A stretch of 64,000 nucleotides of DNA. It comes from Bacteroides neonati. Lineage in GTDB: Bacteria; Bacteroidota; Bacteroidia; Bacteroidales; Bacteroidaceae. The stretch spans positions 771,515-835,514 of the forward strand of contig NZ_HG726020.1 of NCBI RefSeq assembly GCF_000499785.1, in the 5' to 3' direction. Numbering within the stretch: the stretch's first letter is position 1; every line of letters begins with the position of its first letter. Below are positions 1 through 9,433 of the stretch, piece after piece. The notes under the pieces were generated by a model, which searched no databases, was not told the origin of the DNA, and saw nothing but the letters and a program-made list of their open reading frames with translations. Made by a program: the position numbers and the translations under genes.

Positions 1-440
1 GTGGAAAGCTCGGTATGGCCGAGAAGTCGGCTTCGCGCAAAATGCTGATGCAGGATTATGGCTTGAGCGACACCTTTTTTAAAGAAATAGATGCTTCGGT
101 AAAGAAAAACTGCCGGACACAAAACGATGTACAAGCATACCTGTTCATGTATCAAGGGTTCTCGAGCGATTTGATGATGCTTATGGGCAACCTCATGCAA
201 TGGAAATTTCGCATGCCCTCGTTCTTTAAGAAAGCGCTTCGCGGGATGACGGAGAAAACCGTGCACGATGTATGTACCAAAGCCGTATGGAAAAAAGACG
301 ATGTACACAAAACGGCTATGACCGTGCGCCAATACAAAGAGCGTTTGGGCTACTCGGAACAGTGGATGTCTGAATACGTATATAACATCATTATCCTGGC
401 AAAAAAAGAGCCGAAACAGAAGGACGAAAACGCCAAATAG
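1..440 (+). CDS. Unrecognised protein, 5' end outside the window
   Basis: Only the 3' part is present. The frame is open from base 3 (codons GGA AAG CTC GGT before the ATG at 15), so that ATG need not be the true start. The visible 140 or so residues are basic and rich in Met, Lys and aromatic residues, with no signal peptide or membrane segment, and they end in a Lys/Glu-rich tail. I do not recognise a family. A strong hairpin terminator about 75 bp after the stop separates it from the KamA-like operon. A real gene is likely because the frame is long and ends just before that terminator. The function is unknown. Confidence 0.7.
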   Translation, partial: GKLGMAEKSASRKMLMQDYGLSDTFFKEIDASVKKNCRTQNDVQAYLFMYQGFSSDLMMLMGNLMQWKFRMPSFFKKALRGMTEKTVHDVCTKAVWKKDDVHKTAMTVRQYKERLGYSEQWMSEYVYNIIILAKKEPKQKDENAK

Positions 441-512
441 GCAAGCGTTATAAAACAGAAACAGATAGTGTTATAAAAAAAAAAGAATCGTAAAAGAGAT
501 ACGATTTATAAA

Positions 513-540
513 GCGGAGAATTGTGTTCTCCGCTTTTTTT
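513..540 (+). terminator. Rho-independent terminator of the first gene
   Basis: Perfect 8-bp stem GCGGAGAA/TTCTCCGC (513-520 and 526-533) with a 5-nt loop, followed by a run of seven T. It sits between the unknown gene and the KamA-like operon promoter. Confidence 0.88.
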
Positions 541-557
541 ACTATATTTAGCATCTA

Positions 558-565
558 TAGATTTG
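558..565 (+). promoter_or_regulatory. Predicted -7 element of the KamA/GSCFA/MurF-Alr operon
   Basis: TAGATTTG matches the Bacteroidota -7 consensus TAnnTTTG and lies 25 bp before the ATG at 590. The T-run of the preceding terminator occupies the -33 position. Transcription would start near 571, which excludes translation starts upstream of 590. Confidence 0.5.
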
Positions 566-589
566 TATAACTTCCAAAAACAACCGCGT

Positions 590-2683
590 ATGAAACAAAA
601 GAAAATGCTTTCAATCACACTTTCACAGTTAAAACAACTTTATTGCCAAGAGCTTCCGGAGCTCACTTCACTGGCCGCAGAAAGCCTCGACGAGGCCGAC
701 TTCAAAAGCCGGATAAGCAAGTATCTGGACGCACAACCTTCGGCAGGAAGCAGTGCAGACAAGCAAATTCGATTGCTACTCAGCTACGATGGACAGTATA
801 TTCACGAACTCTCGACAGGAGAAGACATAGAGATACGCACGTTGGCGTTGCTCCGTCAGTTCATCACCGGACAAATGCCCGATACGGATATGCCTACCGA
901 TCTGTTCATCGATCTATACTATCAGTTCAAGCGACTGAAACAACCTGAAGCCACTCCTCTTTCGCCCAACCGTATCAAGAACCGCACCGAACGCTGGCCC
1001 ACCGGACTGAACAAAGAAGTGGTGCGAATCAGGGAGGAGAACAAGGAGCGAATGCTTCATGTATTGATACAACGTATCGAAACCCGCAAAGCCGCGGCCA
1101 CCCGCTTTCACTTTGACGAGGGTATCAGTTACGAAGAGAAATACCGGATGGTAAGCGAATGGTGGAACGATTTCCGTTTCCACCTGGCCATGGCGATCAA
1201 AAGCCCTGCAGAGCTCAACCGGTTTCTGGGCAACTCACTGTCGACCGAAACCATGTACCTGCTATCGCGTGCCCGCAAAAAAGGAATGCCGTTCTTTGCC
1301 ACTCCTTATTATCTGTCGCTACTCAACGTAAGCAACGAAGGCTATAACGATGAAGCCATTCGAAGCTACATATTCTACTCGCCCGATCTGGTCGAAACCT
1401 ACGGGCAGATCCGTGCTTGGGAAAAAGAAGACATTGTAGAGCCCGGCAAACCCAATGCGGCAGGCTGGCTCTTGCCCGACGGACACAATATTCATCGCCG
1501 ATACCCGGAAGTAGCCATCCTGATACCCGATACAATGGGGCGTGCCTGTGGCGGCCTATGTGCTTCGTGCCAGCGTATGTACGACTTCCAAAGCGAGCGG
1601 CTCAACTTCGAGTTCGACTCATTGCGCCCCAAAGAGTCGTGGGACAAGAAACTGCGCCGATTGATGACGTATTTTGAAGAGGACACACAGTTGCGCGACA
1701 TTCTGATAACAGGAGGCGATGCGCTGATGAGTCAGAACAAAACCCTGCGCAATATGCTCGATGCGGTATATCGCATGGCCGTACGCAAACAAAAAGCCAA
1801 CCTCGACCGCCCCGAAGGCGAAAAGTATGCCGAACTGCAACGGGTACGGTTGGGCTCGCGCCTATTGGCTTACCTGCCCATGCGTATCAACGACGAGCTG
1901 GTCGAGATATTACGCGATTTCAAAGAAAAGGCTTCGGCCGTGGGGGTGAAGCAGTTTATCATCCAAACACACTTCCAAACGCCACTCGAGGTAACGCCCG
2001 AGGCGGAAGAAGCGATCCGGAAGATTCTATCGGCCGGATGGCTTATCACCAATCAATTGGTCTATACCGTAGCCGCATCGCGCCGCGGACACACCAACCG
2101 GTTGCGGCAGGTGCTCAATAAGCTGGGCGTGCTTTGTTACTATACCTTCTCGGTGAAGGGTTTCGATGAAAACCATGCGGTGTTTACGCCCAACAGCCGG
2201 TCGATGCAGGAGCAACAGGAGGAGAAGATTTACGGAACCTTGTCGGCAACACAAGCCGCCGAGTTGTCAAGCCTCATAGCTACGGGAGAGGATACCGCCG
2301 TACACATCCGCCGATTCATGAAGAAGCACAACCTGCCTTATCTGGCTACCGACCGCAGCGTACTGAACCTTCCCGCTATCGGGAAGAGCATGACGTTCAA
2401 GCTGATCGGCATCACCGAAAAAGGCAAACGGGTGTTGTGCTTCGAACACGATGCCACCCGCAACCACAGCCCCATTATCGACCAAATGGGCGAAATCTAT
2501 ATTGTAGAGAACAAGTCGCTGGCAGCGTATCTGCGCGAACTGTCGCAGATGGGCGAGGACCTTGAAGACTACACCACCCTCTGGACGTATACCGAAGGCG
2601 AAACAGAACCGCGCTTCAGCTTATACGAATATCCCGAGTTCGAGTTCGAAACAACCCGCCAAATGAGTAATCTCGAGATATGA
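590..2683 (+). CDS. KamA-family radical SAM protein (lysine 2,3-aminomutase-like)
   Basis: A 697-residue protein with the radical SAM iron-sulfur motif CGGLCASC (Cys320, Cys324, Cys327 from the ATG at 590). The spacing C-x3-C-x2-C is that of the lysine aminomutase family. It is much longer than classical KamA (about 420 residues): roughly 300 residues precede the cluster motif and there is a C-terminal extension, a form known in Bacteroidota whose substrate is not established. By homology it would use SAM and probably PLP. The start is set at 590 (ATG at 605 is an alternative) because the frame upstream runs through a terminator and promoter. Its TGA overlaps the next ATG by 4 nt, so it is translationally coupled to the GSCFA gene. 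Confidence 0.85.
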   Translation: MKQKKMLSITLSQLKQLYCQELPELTSLAAESLDEADFKSRISKYLDAQPSAGSSADKQIRLLLSYDGQYIHELSTGEDIEIRTLALLRQFITGQMPDTDMPTDLFIDLYYQFKRLKQPEATPLSPNRIKNRTERWPTGLNKEVVRIREENKERMLHVLIQRIETRKAAATRFHFDEGISYEEKYRMVSEWWNDFRFHLAMAIKSPAELNRFLGNSLSTETMYLLSRARKKGMPFFATPYYLSLLNVSNEGYNDEAIRSYIFYSPDLVETYGQIRAWEKEDIVEPGKPNAAGWLLPDGHNIHRRYPEVAILIPDTMGRACGGLCASCQRMYDFQSERLNFEFDSLRPKESWDKKLRRLMTYFEEDTQLRDILITGGDALMSQNKTLRNMLDAVYRMAVRKQKANLDRPEGEKYAELQRVRLGSRLLAYLPMRINDELVEILRDFKEKASAVGVKQFIIQTHFQTPLEVTPEAEEAIRKILSAGWLITNQLVYTVAASRRGHTNRLRQVLNKLGVLCYYTFSVKGFDENHAVFTPNSRSMQEQQEEKIYGTLSATQAAELSSLIATGEDTAVHIRRFMKKHNLPYLATDRSVLNLPAIGKSMTFKLIGITEKGKRVLCFEHDATRNHSPIIDQMGEIYIVENKSLAAYLRELSQMGEDLEDYTTLWTYTEGETEPRFSLYEYPEFEFETTRQMSNLEI

Positions 2684-3669
2684 ACCTAATCACTCCCGTC
2701 GAACTTCCGGCAGGGTTGCCCGCCATCACACACGCCCAGCAGTTGCTGCTGCTGGGGTCGTGTTTTGCCGAGAACATGGGCAAGCAACTCTCCGAGAATG
2801 CATTCCGAACCGACATCAACCCTTTTGGAATTCTGTATAACCCCCTCTCCATTGCCCGCGCTTTGCGCGACATACAAGCAGGGCGGGTGTATGAAGAATC
2901 CGATCTGTTCTTTTATCGTGGATGCTGGCACAGCCCGATGCACCACGGTGCTTTCTCTGCCTCCTCGCCGACCGAGGTGCTGGAACGCATCAACAGCCGA
3001 TTGCAGCAGGCACACAGACAACTCGAAAATACCGACTGGCTGGTGCTGACCTTCGGCACAGCTTATGTATACGAACAGGCTGTGAGTGGCAGCGTAGTTG
3101 CCAATTGCCACAAACTGCCCGAAAAGGAGTTTACCCGTCGTGCCCTGACGGTAGACGAAATCGTAAGCGAATACACCACACTGCTGAACGGGTTGCTGAG
3201 TCGCTGCAAGCAACTTAAAGTGCTTTTTACAGTGAGCCCCATCCGGCACGTACGCGATGGCATACATGCCAATCAGGTAAGTAAGGCAACGCTGCTGCTG
3301 GCCATTGATAAGCTACAAGCAATCTTCCCCCGGAGCACTTTTTATTTCCCCTCATACGAAATTGTACTCGACGAACTACGTGACTATCGTTTCTATGCCG
3401 ACGACCTGCTTCACCCCACGCCGTTGGCAGTTCGCTATTTGTGGGATCGATTTGCCGAAACCTTCTTCACCGAAGAAACAAAAAGAATCATGGAGGAATG
3501 TGAAAGCATTCGTAAAGCAGTAGCTCACAAACCCTTCCATCCGGGCTCCGAAGAGCATAAAAGATTTTTAGGACAAATAGTGTTAAAAATAGAACGACTT
3601 AACAAAAAATACCCGTACTTAGATTTCGAAAACGAACTAATAAGGATATGTCGTACACCATTGAACTAA
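2680..3669 (+). CDS. GSCFA domain protein
   Basis: A 329-residue protein carrying the signature GSCFA at residues 26-30, followed by AEN and NPFGILYNP motifs typical of the GSCFA family (SGNH/GDSL-hydrolase-like). The Ser in GSCFA corresponds to the block I nucleophile of such esterases, and HPTPLAVRYLW near residue 248 could supply the catalytic His. There is no signal peptide, so it is probably cytoplasmic. The biochemical role is not established. It overlaps the KamA-like gene by 4 nt and the MurF-Alr gene by 22 nt, so all three should be on one transcript. Placement before cell-wall genes hints at an envelope role, which is inference. Confidence 0.88.
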   Translation: MNLITPVELPAGLPAITHAQQLLLLGSCFAENMGKQLSENAFRTDINPFGILYNPLSIARALRDIQAGRVYEESDLFFYRGCWHSPMHHGAFSASSPTEVLERINSRLQQAHRQLENTDWLVLTFGTAYVYEQAVSGSVVANCHKLPEKEFTRRALTVDEIVSEYTTLLNGLLSRCKQLKVLFTVSPIRHVRDGIHANQVSKATLLLAIDKLQAIFPRSTFYFPSYEIVLDELRDYRFYADDLLHPTPLAVRYLWDRFAETFFTEETKRIMEECESIRKAVAHKPFHPGSEEHKRFLGQIVLKIERLNKKYPYLDFENELIRICRTPLN

Positions 3670-6131
3670 TTTCTCAACTAATAGCTGCCCACCGTGTGGG
3701 CGACCGTCCGGCCACGATCAACTGGTTGCTAACCGATAGCCGTTCGCTTAGTTTCCCCGAGGAAACACTCTTTTTTGCGCTTACTACCAAACGAAATAAA
3801 GGAGCACAATACATTCCCGATCTCTTTGACCGGGGAGTACGCAACTTTGTCGTCTCTACCGATGACATGGCGAGATTGACTCTTTCGACCGACCAAAAAG
3901 ACGACTGTAACTTTCTCGTCGTTGCCCATCCGATGAAAGCACTCCAGAAGCTAGCCGAGCAACACCGCGACCGCTTCCAGATTCCGGTAATCGGCATCAC
4001 CGGAAGCAACGGAAAGACCATCGTCAAAGAGTGGCTCCACCAATTGCTAAGCCCCGACCGCATCATAACCCGCTCGCCACGTAGCTACAACTCACAGATA
4101 GGCGTTCCGCTCTCCGTATGGCAGATGAGCGAGGATGCCGAACTGGGTATTTTCGAAGCGGGTATCTCCGAAATGGGCGAAATGCGTGCATTGCAAAACA
4201 TGATTAAACCCACCATCGGTATCCTGACCAACATTGGCGGAGCACATCAAGAAAACTTCTTCTCGATGCAGGAGAAGTGCATGGAGAAGCTCAGCTTGTT
4301 TAAGAACTGCGATGTAGTGATTTACAATGGCGACAATGAGATGATCTGCAACTGTGTAGCCAAGTCGATGCTCACCGCTCGTGAAATAGCTTGGAGCTGT
4401 AGAGATGCCGAACGCCCACTGTATATCAGTAAGGTGCTGAAAAAAGAAGACCATACCGTAATCGCTTACCGCTACCTGGGCATGGACAACTCTTTCTGTC
4501 TGCCTTTTATTGACGATGCCTCGATTGAAAATTCGCTCAACTGCCTGGCGGCGTGTCTGTACTTAATGACTCCTGCCGACCAGATCAGCGAACGGATGGT
4601 GCGACTGGAACCCATCGCTATGCGTCTCGAGGTAAAAGAGGGAAAGAACAATTGCGTACTGATTAACGACAGCTATAATTCCGATTTGGCTTCGCTGGAT
4701 ATTGCACTCGATTTTTTGTACCGCCGCTCTGTATCGAACGGACTGAAGCGTACCTTGATTCTATCGGATCTGCTGGAAACGGGACAAAACGCATCGGCAC
4801 TGTACCGCAAGGTAGCCCAATTGGTACAAAACCGCGGTATCGAAAAGCTAATCGGTGTGGGGCACGAAATATCATCGAGCGAAGCACGCTTCGAGGAGGT
4901 GGAGAAATACTTCTTTCCCGATACGGAAAGCTTTCTGGCATCGGAGGTATGCAAGGAGCTCAAAAACGAAGTGATACTGATCAAAGGAGCGCGCTCGTTT
5001 CATTTCGACTTGGTGTCTGAAGCATTGGAGCTAAAGGTTCACGAAACCATTCTAGAAGTGAATCTGGGTGCGATGATCGAAAACTTGAACCACTACCGCT
5101 CCATGCTACGTCCCGAAACGAAGATTGTGTGCATGGTTAAAGCATCGGCCTATGGAGCCGGATCGTATGAAATAGCCAAGACTCTTCAGGAACATCATGT
5201 AGACTATCTGGCTGTGGCAGTAGCCGACGAAGGTGCCGAACTGCGCAAAGCCGGTATCACAGCCTCTATCATCATCATGAATCCGGAGTTGTCGGCTTTT
5301 AAAACAATGTTCGATTATAAACTGGAGCCGGAGGTGTATAACTTTCACTTGCTCGATGCGCTGATTAAGTCGGCAGCCAAAGAGGGTATTACGAACTTCC
5401 CGATCCACGTGAAATTGGATACAGGCATGCACCGCTTGGGCTTTGACCCAACGGAGGTGTCGCACCTCATTCGTAAGCTCAAGAATCAGCACTCAGTCAT
5501 TCCCCGTTCGGTCTTTTCGCACTTTGTGGGTAGTGACGGTGTTCAGTTCGACGCATTCACCCGAAACCAGATAAGCGTGTTCAAGCAAGCCTCTGAGGAG
5601 TTGCAAGCCGCTTTCTCGCATAAGATACTGCGCCATTTATGCAATACGGCAGGCATCCAGCGATTCCCCGAAGCACAGTTCGACATGGTTCGTTTGGGGC
5701 TGGGACTCTATGGCATCAACCCGGTAGACAATTCGATAATCCACAACGTAAGCACCCTGCGCACCACCATCTTGCAGATACGTGACGTACCGGTAGATGA
5801 TACGGTAGGCTATAGCCGCAAGGGAGAATTGATTCGCCCTTCGCGTATTGCCGCCATCCCCATCGGGTATGCCGACGGGTTGAATCGCCACTTGGGCTGC
5901 GGCCGGGGCTACTGTCTGGTCAATGGAGAGAAGGCGCGCTACGTAGGCAACATCTGCATGGATGTTTGTATGATCGATGTGACCGACATCGACTGCCGTG
6001 AAGGTGATCAAGCGATCATCTTTGGCGATGAACTGCCGATAACCGTTCTTTCCGATGTACTCGATACGATTCCTTACGAGGTACTTACCAGCATATCGAC
6101 CCGCGTAAAACGGATTTATTACCAAGATTGA
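3648..6131 (+). CDS. Bifunctional MurF ligase / alanine racemase fusion
   Basis: An 827-residue fusion of two steps that supply D-Ala-D-Ala to peptidoglycan. Residues 1 to about 455 are MurF (UDP-MurNAc-tripeptide:D-Ala-D-Ala ligase) with the ATP-binding loop GITGSNGKT at 116-124. Residues from about 463 are a fold-type III PLP alanine racemase, with the PLP lysine in MVKASAYGAG (Lys498) and the downstream motifs HLCNTAG, RLGLGLYGI and IPIGYADG. In most bacteria these are separate genes, and the fusion is characteristic of Bacteroidota. The start overlaps the GSCFA gene by 22 nt. A putative promoter follows the stop codon, so tatA begins a new unit. Confidence 0.95.
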   Translation: MSYTIELISQLIAAHRVGDRPATINWLLTDSRSLSFPEETLFFALTTKRNKGAQYIPDLFDRGVRNFVVSTDDMARLTLSTDQKDDCNFLVVAHPMKALQKLAEQHRDRFQIPVIGITGSNGKTIVKEWLHQLLSPDRIITRSPRSYNSQIGVPLSVWQMSEDAELGIFEAGISEMGEMRALQNMIKPTIGILTNIGGAHQENFFSMQEKCMEKLSLFKNCDVVIYNGDNEMICNCVAKSMLTAREIAWSCRDAERPLYISKVLKKEDHTVIAYRYLGMDNSFCLPFIDDASIENSLNCLAACLYLMTPADQISERMVRLEPIAMRLEVKEGKNNCVLINDSYNSDLASLDIALDFLYRRSVSNGLKRTLILSDLLETGQNASALYRKVAQLVQNRGIEKLIGVGHEISSSEARFEEVEKYFFPDTESFLASEVCKELKNEVILIKGARSFHFDLVSEALELKVHETILEVNLGAMIENLNHYRSMLRPETKIVCMVKASAYGAGSYEIAKTLQEHHVDYLAVAVADEGAELRKAGITASIIIMNPELSAFKTMFDYKLEPEVYNFHLLDALIKSAAKEGITNFPIHVKLDTGMHRLGFDPTEVSHLIRKLKNQHSVIPRSVFSHFVGSDGVQFDAFTRNQISVFKQASEELQAAFSHKILRHLCNTAGIQRFPEAQFDMVRLGLGLYGINPVDNSIIHNVSTLRTTILQIRDVPVDDTVGYSRKGELIRPSRIAAIPIGYADGLNRHLGCGRGYCLVNGEKARYVGNICMDVCMIDVTDIDCREGDQAIIFGDELPITVLSDVLDTIPYEVLTSISTRVKRIYYQD

Positions 6132-6145
6132 TAGCCAAACAGAAA

Positions 6146-6177
6146 TTTTAGAAGCTCAGAATAAATACGTATCTTTG
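6146..6177 (+). promoter_or_regulatory. Predicted tatAC promoter
   Basis: TATCTTTG (6170-6177) matches the -7 consensus TAnnTTTG, with a TTTT at 6146-6149 about 20 bp upstream. The leader to the tatA ATG would be about 25 nt. Confidence 0.6.
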
Positions 6178-6205
6178 CCACTACTTATACTATACACTTA
6201 ACGTT

Positions 6206-6457
6206 ATGACAAACTTATTATTATTAGGTTTCCTGCCCAGCGGTTCCGAATGGATCATCATCGGTTTGCTTATTCTCTTACTTTTCGGAGGTAAGAAGAT
6301 CCCCGAACTGATGAAGGGACTCGGCAAAGGGGTGAAAAGCTTCAAAGACGGTGTAAACGAAGCCAAAGAAGAAATCAACAAAGCAAAAGACGAGGTGGAT
6401 GCTGCCGATTCGACCAAAACCGATTCGACTAAGTCCGACTCAGCAAAGAAAGAATAA
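6206..6457 (+). CDS. tatA: Sec-independent translocase subunit TatA
   Basis: An 83-residue protein with one N-terminal membrane helix (about 12-28) followed by the conserved FGGKKIPEL hinge (27-35), then an amphipathic helix and a long Lys/Glu- and Asp/Ser/Thr-rich charged tail. TatA forms the pore that passes folded proteins bearing twin-arginine signals across the inner membrane together with TatC. No separate tatB is present, so a minimal TatAC system is likely. tatC starts 3 nt after the stop. Confidence 0.95.
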   Translation: MTNLLLLGFLPSGSEWIIIGLLILLLFGGKKIPELMKGLGKGVKSFKDGVNEAKEEINKAKDEVDAADSTKTDSTKSDSAKKE

Positions 6458-6460
6458 ACG

Positions 6461-7249
6461 ATGGCGGAAATGACCTTCTGGGATCATCTGGACGAATTGC
6501 GCCGGGTGCTTTTCCGGGTGATCGGGGTATGGTTTGTACTGGCCGTCGGCTATTTCATCGCCATGCCTTATTTGTTCGACAGTGTGATCTTAGCGCCTTG
6601 TCATAATGATTTTATCTTCTATGATCTGCTAAGATACATCGGAGAGCAGCTACACCTGACCGATGAGTTCTTTACCAAAGAGTTTCAGGTGAAGCTGATC
6701 AATATCAATCTGGCGGCTCCTTTCTTTATACACATGTCCACCGCTTTTTGGATGTCGGTAGTAACGGCTATGCCCTATATCTTTTTCGAAATATGGCGGT
6801 TTATTAATCCGGCACTCTATCCGAAAGAACGGCGAGGAGTGGCTAAGGCACTAACCATCGGTACGGTTATGTTTTTCATCGGTGTGTTGCTGGGCTACTT
6901 CATGGTGTATCCGTTGACTCTTCGTTTCTTATCAACCTATCAACTCAGTGCCGAGATAGAGAATGTGATCTCGCTCAACTCATACATCGACAACTTCATG
7001 ATGCTGGTACTTTGCATGGGATTGGCGTTTGAATTGCCGTTGGTAACGTGGTTACTGTCGTTGCTGGGATTGGTTAATAAAACAATCCTCCAAAAATACC
7101 GCAAGCATGCGCTTGTGATCATTGTAATTGTAGCAGCCATTATTACGCCAACGGGCGATCCCTTTACCCTTAGCGTGGTTGCCATACCACTCTATATGCT
7201 TTACGAAATGAGTATCCTGATGATTAAGGATACAAAAAAAGGAGAATGA
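6461..7249 (+). CDS. tatC: Sec-independent translocase subunit TatC
   Basis: A 262-residue polytopic protein with about six membrane helices. The N-terminal FWDHLDELRRVL (6-17) is the typical TatC start, and PALYPKERR in the second loop and TPTGDP near the end are family motifs. TatC is the receptor for twin-arginine signal peptides. It is transcribed with tatA. The stop codon lies inside the stem of the operon terminator. Confidence 0.95.
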   Translation: MAEMTFWDHLDELRRVLFRVIGVWFVLAVGYFIAMPYLFDSVILAPCHNDFIFYDLLRYIGEQLHLTDEFFTKEFQVKLININLAAPFFIHMSTAFWMSVVTAMPYIFFEIWRFINPALYPKERRGVAKALTIGTVMFFIGVLLGYFMVYPLTLRFLSTYQLSAEIENVISLNSYIDNFMMLVLCMGLAFELPLVTWLLSLLGLVNKTILQKYRKHALVIIVIVAAIITPTGDPFTLSVVAIPLYMLYEMSILMIKDTKKGE

Positions 7250-7266
7250 TTCATTCTCCTTTTTTT
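7234..7266 (+). terminator. Terminator of tatAC
   Basis: Near-perfect hairpin GGAGAATG/CATTCTCC flanked by seven A and seven T. The tatC TGA (7247-7249) is inside the 5' arm and loop, so termination and the end of translation are very close. The A/T flanks could also let it work on the opposite strand for the convergent permease operon. Confidence 0.88.
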
Positions 7267-7271
7267 GTGTG

Positions 7272-7301
7272 GCATCCGTTTGCATCCGTTTGCATCCGTT
7301 T
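7272..7301. repeat. Three tandem 10-bp repeats
   Basis: GCATCCGTTT occurs three times head to tail (7272-7281, 7282-7291, 7292-7301), followed by a truncated copy GCATT. It lies in the gap between the convergent tatC and nucleobase permease genes. It could vary in copy number by slippage; no function is evident. Confidence 0.85.
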
Positions 7302-7342
7302 GCATTCCTGCCATATCTTTATCGCTGTATAGCGAAACGTTC

Positions 7343-8665
7343 TTATTGATTTTCCTCTTTCACCCGAATCACTGCATTGGCAATGATGGCAGTCAATCCA
7401 CCGGTGGTAATACCCGAAGCAAAGATACTGCGGATAGCCTCGGGAGCATTCTTCAACACATCGGGCATCAATTCAACTCCCAAACCAAGCGAAAGGCTTA
7501 CAGCCAATACCAGCGTCTCTTTGCGACCTATGTTTTGAGAAGAGATGATACGAATACCGGCAGCAGCTACCGTACCGAACATCAGCAATGTGGCTCCGCC
7601 CAATACCGGATCGGGCATCAATGAAAAGACCGCACCTACAATCGGAAACAGTCCCAACAACACCAACATGGCAGCAATGTAATAACCTACATAGCGGCTC
7701 GCCACCCCGGTAAGCTGAATAATACCATTGTTCTGCGCAAAGATAGAATTCGGGAACGAGTTGAACACTCCCGCCAGTAAGGAGTTAAATCCATCGGCCA
7801 ACACACCGCTCGATACACGTTTCATATACTTCTCTCCTTTAATATCCAATCCCGAAATCATAGAGTTGGCAGTTACATCACCTGTGGCCTCGATGGCTGT
7901 AATCAGATACACCAGACCGATGGCAATGAACGAAGAGATATTAAAGTCGAGCCCGTACTTAAAGGGTTGGGGAATGTTGAAACTCATCAACATACTCGGG
8001 TTCAAGGCACTCATATCGACTTTGCCCAGTGTAAAAGCCAATGCATAGCCCAAACAAAGACCCAATACGATGGAACTCATACGCAGATATTTGTTACTGC
8101 AACGGTTAAAGAAAAGCACACTCAGCAGAACCGATCCGGCAATAGAGAGGTTCTCCCACGAGCCAAACGTTCCGTTGTCCATCGCGCCAAACCCACCTGC
8201 ACAAGAAACGATACCTACTTTAATCAGACTCAAGCCGATAAGCAGCACCACAATACCCGATACCAAAGGGGTAATAATATTGCGCATATAGCGAAAGGTG
8301 CGGCTGATAATCATCTCGATGGGAGCAGCAGCCATACACACACCAAAGATAAGTGGTAGGCCACCAACCATGCCCGTAGCAATAATCGGGCCGATGAAAG
8401 AGAAACTGGTACCTTGAATACAGAGCAGTTTCGCACCAATGGGACCGATGCGGCGGCACTGGATAAAGGTAGACACACCGGAGGCAAAAAGAGACATAGA
8501 AACGAGAAATCCGGTTTTCTCCACATCGAGCTTTAACGCTCCGGCAATAATCAGCGGTGGGGTAATAATAGCCACAAAGATAGCCAGCAAATGCTGCAAG
8601 GCAGCAAAGAAAGCATCTTTAAACGGCGGACGGTCTTCGATACCGTAAATCAAATCTGTTTTCAT
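7343..8665 (-). CDS. NCS2-family uracil/xanthine permease
   Basis: A 440-residue, strongly hydrophobic inner-membrane transporter of the nucleobase-ascorbate (NCS2) family, about 14 membrane segments. It carries the NAT signature QNNGIIQLTG around residue 310. The sequence resembles the xanthine/urate branch (XanP/UacT-like) more than UraA, but the substrate cannot be decided from sequence. It follows the porin-like gene by 7 nt on the same strand, giving a two-membrane uptake pair. It converges with tatC across a 10-bp tandem repeat. Confidence 0.88.
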   Translation of the reverse strand: MKTDLIYGIEDRPPFKDAFFAALQHLLAIFVAIITPPLIIAGALKLDVEKTGFLVSMSLFASGVSTFIQCRRIGPIGAKLLCIQGTSFSFIGPIIATGMVGGLPLIFGVCMAAAPIEMIISRTFRYMRNIITPLVSGIVVLLIGLSLIKVGIVSCAGGFGAMDNGTFGSWENLSIAGSVLLSVLFFNRCSNKYLRMSSIVLGLCLGYALAFTLGKVDMSALNPSMLMSFNIPQPFKYGLDFNISSFIAIGLVYLITAIEATGDVTANSMISGLDIKGEKYMKRVSSGVLADGFNSLLAGVFNSFPNSIFAQNNGIIQLTGVASRYVGYYIAAMLVLLGLFPIVGAVFSLMPDPVLGGATLLMFGTVAAAGIRIISSQNIGRKETLVLAVSLSLGLGVELMPDVLKNAPEAIRSIFASGITTGGLTAIIANAVIRVKEENQ

Positions 8666-8672
8666 CCGATTC

Positions 8673-9374
8673 TTAATTTAGCGTCCATTTAAGTGCCAGA
8701 GTCGGAGTAACAAACGCACGTCCTTTGTAAAAGTTATCGGTAATTTCGAGTTCAGTACCTACGCTCAGGTTGAACTTTTCATTAACACCTTTCAAACGGT
8801 TTAGGTTCACCCAGAACTGAGGCTCGGCCATAAACGTCATTGTAGAACCAAACCAAGTTTTCTCTCTCCAATAATCGGCAAATCCGGAGAAGGTATAGAG
8901 GTTATTGCACATATTCATATACCAGGTAGCGGTTAACTGAAAGTTATTAGGCGATTGGTTTTTCTGGATATATTTATACATGGCACTGAGCGAGAAGCCA
9001 CGCGAGAAGTTCGCATTATTATACGTATAGGTAAGACCTGCCAAGTACGCATTGTTGATCGAATACTGTTTGGCAAGCCCGCCATTGTACTCAAGGTGAA
9101 TAGAAAAAGGAGCTTTCCAGAACTGAAGTTCACGGCTTATTTCCCAGTAAGCCTGCTCTACACCGTTGGAATTATAATCCATATCGACAAAGAAGAAGGT
9201 ACTACCCCAGTTATCGGGCTGAAACTTCTCTACGGTAGTAGTAAAGTGCGGACGAGCCACCATGTCTTTATCGTAAAGAGAGCGTCCGAAATCATAGTGT
9301 AACTGAATGTTTTGTGCGTGTAGAGCCACTGTAGCGGTTAGAAGTAGAAGAAATAGAAGTGTAATTCGTCTCAT
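8673..9374 (-). CDS. DUF5020-type outer-membrane protein (Tsx-like channel)
   Basis: A 233-residue protein with a Sec signal peptide (cleavage near HAQ, about residue 21). The rest alternates aromatic and polar residues as in a beta-barrel and ends in an aromatic-containing strand (LALKWTLN). It resembles the DUF5020 family, related to Tsx nucleoside channels. It is the first gene of an operon with the NCS2 permease, which supports an outer-membrane channel for nucleobases or nucleosides. The family name is from memory and not checked by search. Confidence 0.78.
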   Translation of the reverse strand: MRRITLLFLLLLTATVALHAQNIQLHYDFGRSLYDKDMVARPHFTTTVEKFQPDNWGSTFFFVDMDYNSNGVEQAYWEISRELQFWKAPFSIHLEYNGGLAKQYSINNAYLAGLTYTYNNANFSRGFSLSAMYKYIQKNQSPNNFQLTATWYMNMCNNLYTFSGFADYWREKTWFGSTMTFMAEPQFWVNLNRLKGVNEKFNLSVGTELEITDNFYKGRAFVTPTLALKWTLN

Positions 9375-9433
9375 AGTTCAATGTTTATAATAAATTAAGG
9401 GTGCGAAAATAGTTAATTAATTTAATAAATCGC

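Noticed and set aside
521-589. Extension of the KamA-like frame upstream of 590
   Set aside because: The frame starts from a TTG inside a terminator hairpin and crosses the predicted promoter; the ATG at 590 fits the layout better.
2686-3267. A 193-residue frame antisense to the GSCFA gene
   Set aside because: A shadow of the sense gene, without recognisable motifs.
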